Source: Salinibacter pepae
GTDB taxonomy: Bacteria > Bacteroidota > Rhodothermia > Rhodothermales > Salinibacteraceae
NCBI RefSeq assembly: GCF_947077775.1
Contig: NZ_CAMTTE010000001.1
Location: 3,128,501-3,192,500, forward strand
Direction of reading: 5' to 3'
DNA: 64,000 nt
The stretch's first letter is position 1. The number at the start of each line of letters is the position of its first letter. The position numbers and the translations under genes were made by a program. Positions 61,611 through 64,000 of the stretch are shown piece after piece. A model generated the notes under the pieces. That model was given only the letters and a program-made list of their open reading frames with translations. It was not told where the DNA came from and did no database searches.

Positions 61611-62684
61611 ATGCTCGACGACGTACTTGCGCTGATCCGAGAGCACGATCGGTTTTTCATTACCACTCATCTTGGTCCGGACGGGGACGCCGTTGGGTCC
61701 CAGCTGGCCCTCGGGCGCTTTCTGGAGAAAATGGGAAAGTCCGTCGCGATGGTCAATGCCGACGAGGTGGACTACAACCTCGACTGGATGCCCGGCGCCG
61801 GGGACATCGCCGTCTTCGATGGATCGTTGGGGCAGCACGAGGCGCTGGCGGAGGCGGAGGTGGCCTTCGTGCTCGATACCAACGACGAAGAGCGCATCGG
61901 CAAGGTCGGGTCCCTCGTGCGGGACGCCACCGCGATGACGGTCCTCGTCGATCATCACCTGGAGCCGGAGCACTGGTTCGACGTGTTCTTCGTTCGGGAG
62001 GAGGCCGCCGCCACCGGCGAACTGGTCTACGAAATCATCGACGGCCTCGCGCCGGACCTGATCGACGAGGGAATTGCCACGGCCCTCTACACGGCCATCA
62101 TGACGGACACCGGCTCCTTCCGCTACAGCAGCGTGACGCCGGCGCTGCACCGGAGCGTGGCGGACATTCTGGAGCGGGGGGGCATCGGCCCCGCGCCGAT
62201 CCACGAAACCATCTACGACCGAAAATCGATGCCGGGCCTTCGCCTGCTCGGGCGCATGCTGAACCGCATCCGCCTCCGCTACAACGGCCAGCTTGGCTAC
62301 TCGGTAGTCACGCAGCGAATGGTCGAGGACACGGGGGCGAGCTGGGACGACAAGCAGGGCTTCGTCAACTACGTCCTGTCGATCGAGGACGTGAAAACCG
62401 CACTGCTCTTCTCGGAAACGGACGATGGGGCCAAGATTAGCTTCCGATCGGAAGCCGACGTGCGCGTCGACCAGTGGGCCCGTCACTTCGGCGGGGGCGG
62501 GCACCGCAATGCGGCCGGGGCGTACGTCAAACGCCCGACCTTCGAGAAAACCATTGAGACCGTCATCGACGCGGCGTCGGACTACATTGCCTTCGACGCC
62601 CGCTATGCCCCAGACGACGACCTCTCCCCGGAGGACCAGTCCTATCTGGAAACCCTCCTGGACGACCCCTCCGACGCGACGTGA
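61611..62684 (+). CDS. nrnA: Bifunctional oligoribonuclease / PAP phosphatase, DHH family
   Basis: 357 residues of the NrnA type. DHH motifs are complete: HLGPDGDAVGSQLAL (20-34; His20, Asp24, Asp26), LDTNDEE (Asp89), VDHHLEP (114-120), and DHHA1 motif GGGGHRNAAG (294-303). NrnA hydrolyses short RNA oligomers and also converts PAP (3'-phosphoadenosine 5'-phosphate) to AMP. PAP is the inhibitory product of PAPS-dependent sulfotransferases, so its position just after the sulfotransferase cluster is suggestive. The ATG at 61611 is preferred; the frame upstream is Pro/Arg-rich noise. An ATG-like start farther upstream is not supported. Confidence 0.93.
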   Translation: MLDDVLALIREHDRFFITTHLGPDGDAVGSQLALGRFLEKMGKSVAMVNADEVDYNLDWMPGAGDIAVFDGSLGQHEALAEAEVAFVLDTNDEERIGKVGSLVRDATAMTVLVDHHLEPEHWFDVFFVREEAAATGELVYEIIDGLAPDLIDEGIATALYTAIMTDTGSFRYSSVTPALHRSVADILERGGIGPAPIHETIYDRKSMPGLRLLGRMLNRIRLRYNGQLGYSVVTQRMVEDTGASWDDKQGFVNYVLSIEDVKTALLFSETDDGAKISFRSEADVRVDQWARHFGGGGHRNAAGAYVKRPTFEKTIETVIDAASDYIAFDARYAPDDDLSPEDQSYLETLLDDPSDAT

Positions 62685-62895
62685 CGCGTCGGGGCCGTTG
62701 GCGCTGTGAATCGCACCGAAACCCTGTGCCCCGACGGGTGACGTTGGCCGTGCGTGGCGATTAACGTATTGGCGGACGGCCGCCGCATGGCCCGGCGCCC
62801 GTCGACGAAGACCGAGACCGCGGGCCCCCCGCTCCGGCTCGGCCTCCGCTCGCTGCTGTCTTCAACGTGTCCTTTCGAACCGACCCGACGCCCCG

Positions 62896-63966
62896 ATGCA
62901 CATTCAGCGCCCCACCTTTCAACGCCCCGAACCGCCGGCGCCGAACGGCGCCCCCACGCGCCTCGCCATCACCCTGGGCGACCCGAACGGAATCGGGCCC
63001 GAGGTGGTGCTGAAGAGCCTGCACGACCCCAGCCTGATGCCGTCCATGACCCCGGTCCTGATTGGGTCGGCGCACGTGCTGCGGGTGCACGCCGACGTGC
63101 TCGGCTTCTCGGACCTCGACATTCACATCGTGGACGAGGTGCCGGAGGCGGTGCCCCACGGAGACGTGGCGGTGCTCGACGTGGCCGAGGACCCGGAGCC
63201 CCCCGTCATGTTCGGCTCCAGCACGGCAGAGGGGGGGCGCCTGGCGATGCGGGCGGTAGAACGGGCCGTGGAGGCCTGCCAGGCCGGCACCGTCGACGCG
63301 ATGGTGACCGCGCCCATTTCCAAGGACGCAGTGCGACAGGGCGGGTACGACGTGCCGGGCCACACCGAGTTTTTGGCGGCCAGGACGAACAGCCCGCAGC
63401 CGACGATGATGATGGTGGCCGGGGGGCTGCGGGTGGGGCTCGTAACGAGTCACACTGCCCTGTCGGAGGTGCCGTCGGCCGTCACCGAGGGGGCCATCCT
63501 CGAAAAGCTGCGTGTCATCGACGCGTCCCTGCGCGACGACTTTGCGATCGAGCAGCCCAAGATTGCGGTCTTCGGGCTGAATCCGCACGCGGGAGAGGCC
63601 GGCGCCTTCGGCCAAGAAGAGGAAGAGGTCATCGCCCCCGCCCTGCGGGCCGCGCGGCAGGAAGGGTTTCGGGTCGAGGGGCCCATGGCGGCGGATGGGT
63701 TCTTTGGGACGCAGCTCGACGCCGACCACGACGCGGCGCTGGCGATGTACCACGACCAGGGCCTCGTGCCCTTCAAGGCCCTTGCGTTCGATCACGGCGT
63801 CAACTACACGGCGGGGCTGCCCATCGTGCGAACCTCCCCGGATCACGGAACGGCCTACGGCATCGCGGGCAAGGGAATGGCCCTGCCGGGCAGCATGCGA
63901 AACGCCATGGAGCTGGCCGTGGCCATTGCCCGTCATCGTCACCAGCAGGCCACGCCCACGACGTAG
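62896..63966 (+). CDS. pdxA: 4-hydroxythreonine-4-phosphate dehydrogenase
   Basis: 356 residues of PdxA, which oxidises 4-hydroxythreonine 4-phosphate in pyridoxal phosphate synthesis. The start of the fold reads RLAITLGDPNGIGPEVVLKSL; the active-site TAPISKDAVRQGGYDVPGHTEFLA, NPHAGEAGAFGQEEEEVI and AMYHDQGLVPFKALAFDHGVNYTAGLP motifs (metal-binding His and substrate Lys) are complete. It has a 20-residue Pro-rich N-terminal extension. It follows nrnA by 211 bases on the same strand. Confidence 0.96.
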   Translation: MHIQRPTFQRPEPPAPNGAPTRLAITLGDPNGIGPEVVLKSLHDPSLMPSMTPVLIGSAHVLRVHADVLGFSDLDIHIVDEVPEAVPHGDVAVLDVAEDPEPPVMFGSSTAEGGRLAMRAVERAVEACQAGTVDAMVTAPISKDAVRQGGYDVPGHTEFLAARTNSPQPTMMMVAGGLRVGLVTSHTALSEVPSAVTEGAILEKLRVIDASLRDDFAIEQPKIAVFGLNPHAGEAGAFGQEEEEVIAPALRAARQEGFRVEGPMAADGFFGTQLDADHDAALAMYHDQGLVPFKALAFDHGVNYTAGLPIVRTSPDHGTAYGIAGKGMALPGSMRNAMELAVAIARHRHQQATPTT

Positions 63967-63985
63967 CCCCAGGCCTGTGGGGGCT
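63965..63985 (+). terminator. Hairpin after pdxA
   Basis: AGCCCC (63965-63970) and GGGGCT (63980-63985) form a 6-bp stem with a nine-base loop overlapping the pdxA stop codon. The following CCCTT is only weakly T-rich, so it may be a terminator of modest strength; the window ends 15 bases further on. Confidence 0.4.
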
Positions 63986-64000
63986 CCCTTGCGGTGGTGC

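Noticed and set aside
1-64000. CRISPR array or other regularly spaced repeats
   Set aside because: No repeated unit with regular spacers was seen in any intergenic region, and no cas-like protein is encoded.

Overview
The window is a chromosomal stretch of a GC-rich, strongly halophilic bacterium, most likely Salinibacter ruber or a close relative (Rhodothermota/Bacteroidota). I infer this from the very acidic soluble proteins (the cold-shock protein has 22 Asp/Glu against 3 Lys/Arg in 69 residues), the weak Shine-Dalgarno signals, Bacteroidota-style lipoproteins and outer-membrane barrels, and the gene families present. No species assignment was checked against a database.

Region 1 (1-20 kb) is mostly housekeeping: the end of a deoxynucleoside kinase gene, a TonB-type protein, carA-carB, psd-pssA, purS, clpS, a propeller lipoprotein, a cold-shock gene with a strong terminator, dapD, dnaG, a lytic-transglycosylase-like protein, two class I glutamine amidotransferases, and Smr and SWIM proteins. 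carA has a terminator-like hairpin in its leader, and CarB lacks the C-terminal allosteric domain. Together these suggest pyrimidine/arginine control at the RNA level.

Region 2 (20-45 kb) holds a two-gene unit of an Omp85-type barrel and a secreted protein of unknown function, dnaE, a pentose cluster (DUF819 permease, xylB, xylA-like), a secreted TPR-like protein, lgt, argS, a cupin, rarA, a rhodanese, a TRAP transporter pair without a binding protein, and a sugar-hydrolase-like protein fused to a membrane domain.

Region 3 (45-61.3 kb) is the accessory part. It carries six different sulfotransferase-like genes on both strands, interleaved with a methyltransferase, a GT-B glycosyltransferase, a polysaccharide flippase, a YfhO-type membrane glycosyltransferase-like protein and a beta-propeller-like protein. 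This looks like a locus for making and sulfating a surface glycan. It is followed directly by nrnA, whose family also removes the PAP by-product of PAPS-dependent sulfotransferases, and then by pdxA.

No rRNA, tRNA, CRISPR array, transposase or phage gene was recognised.
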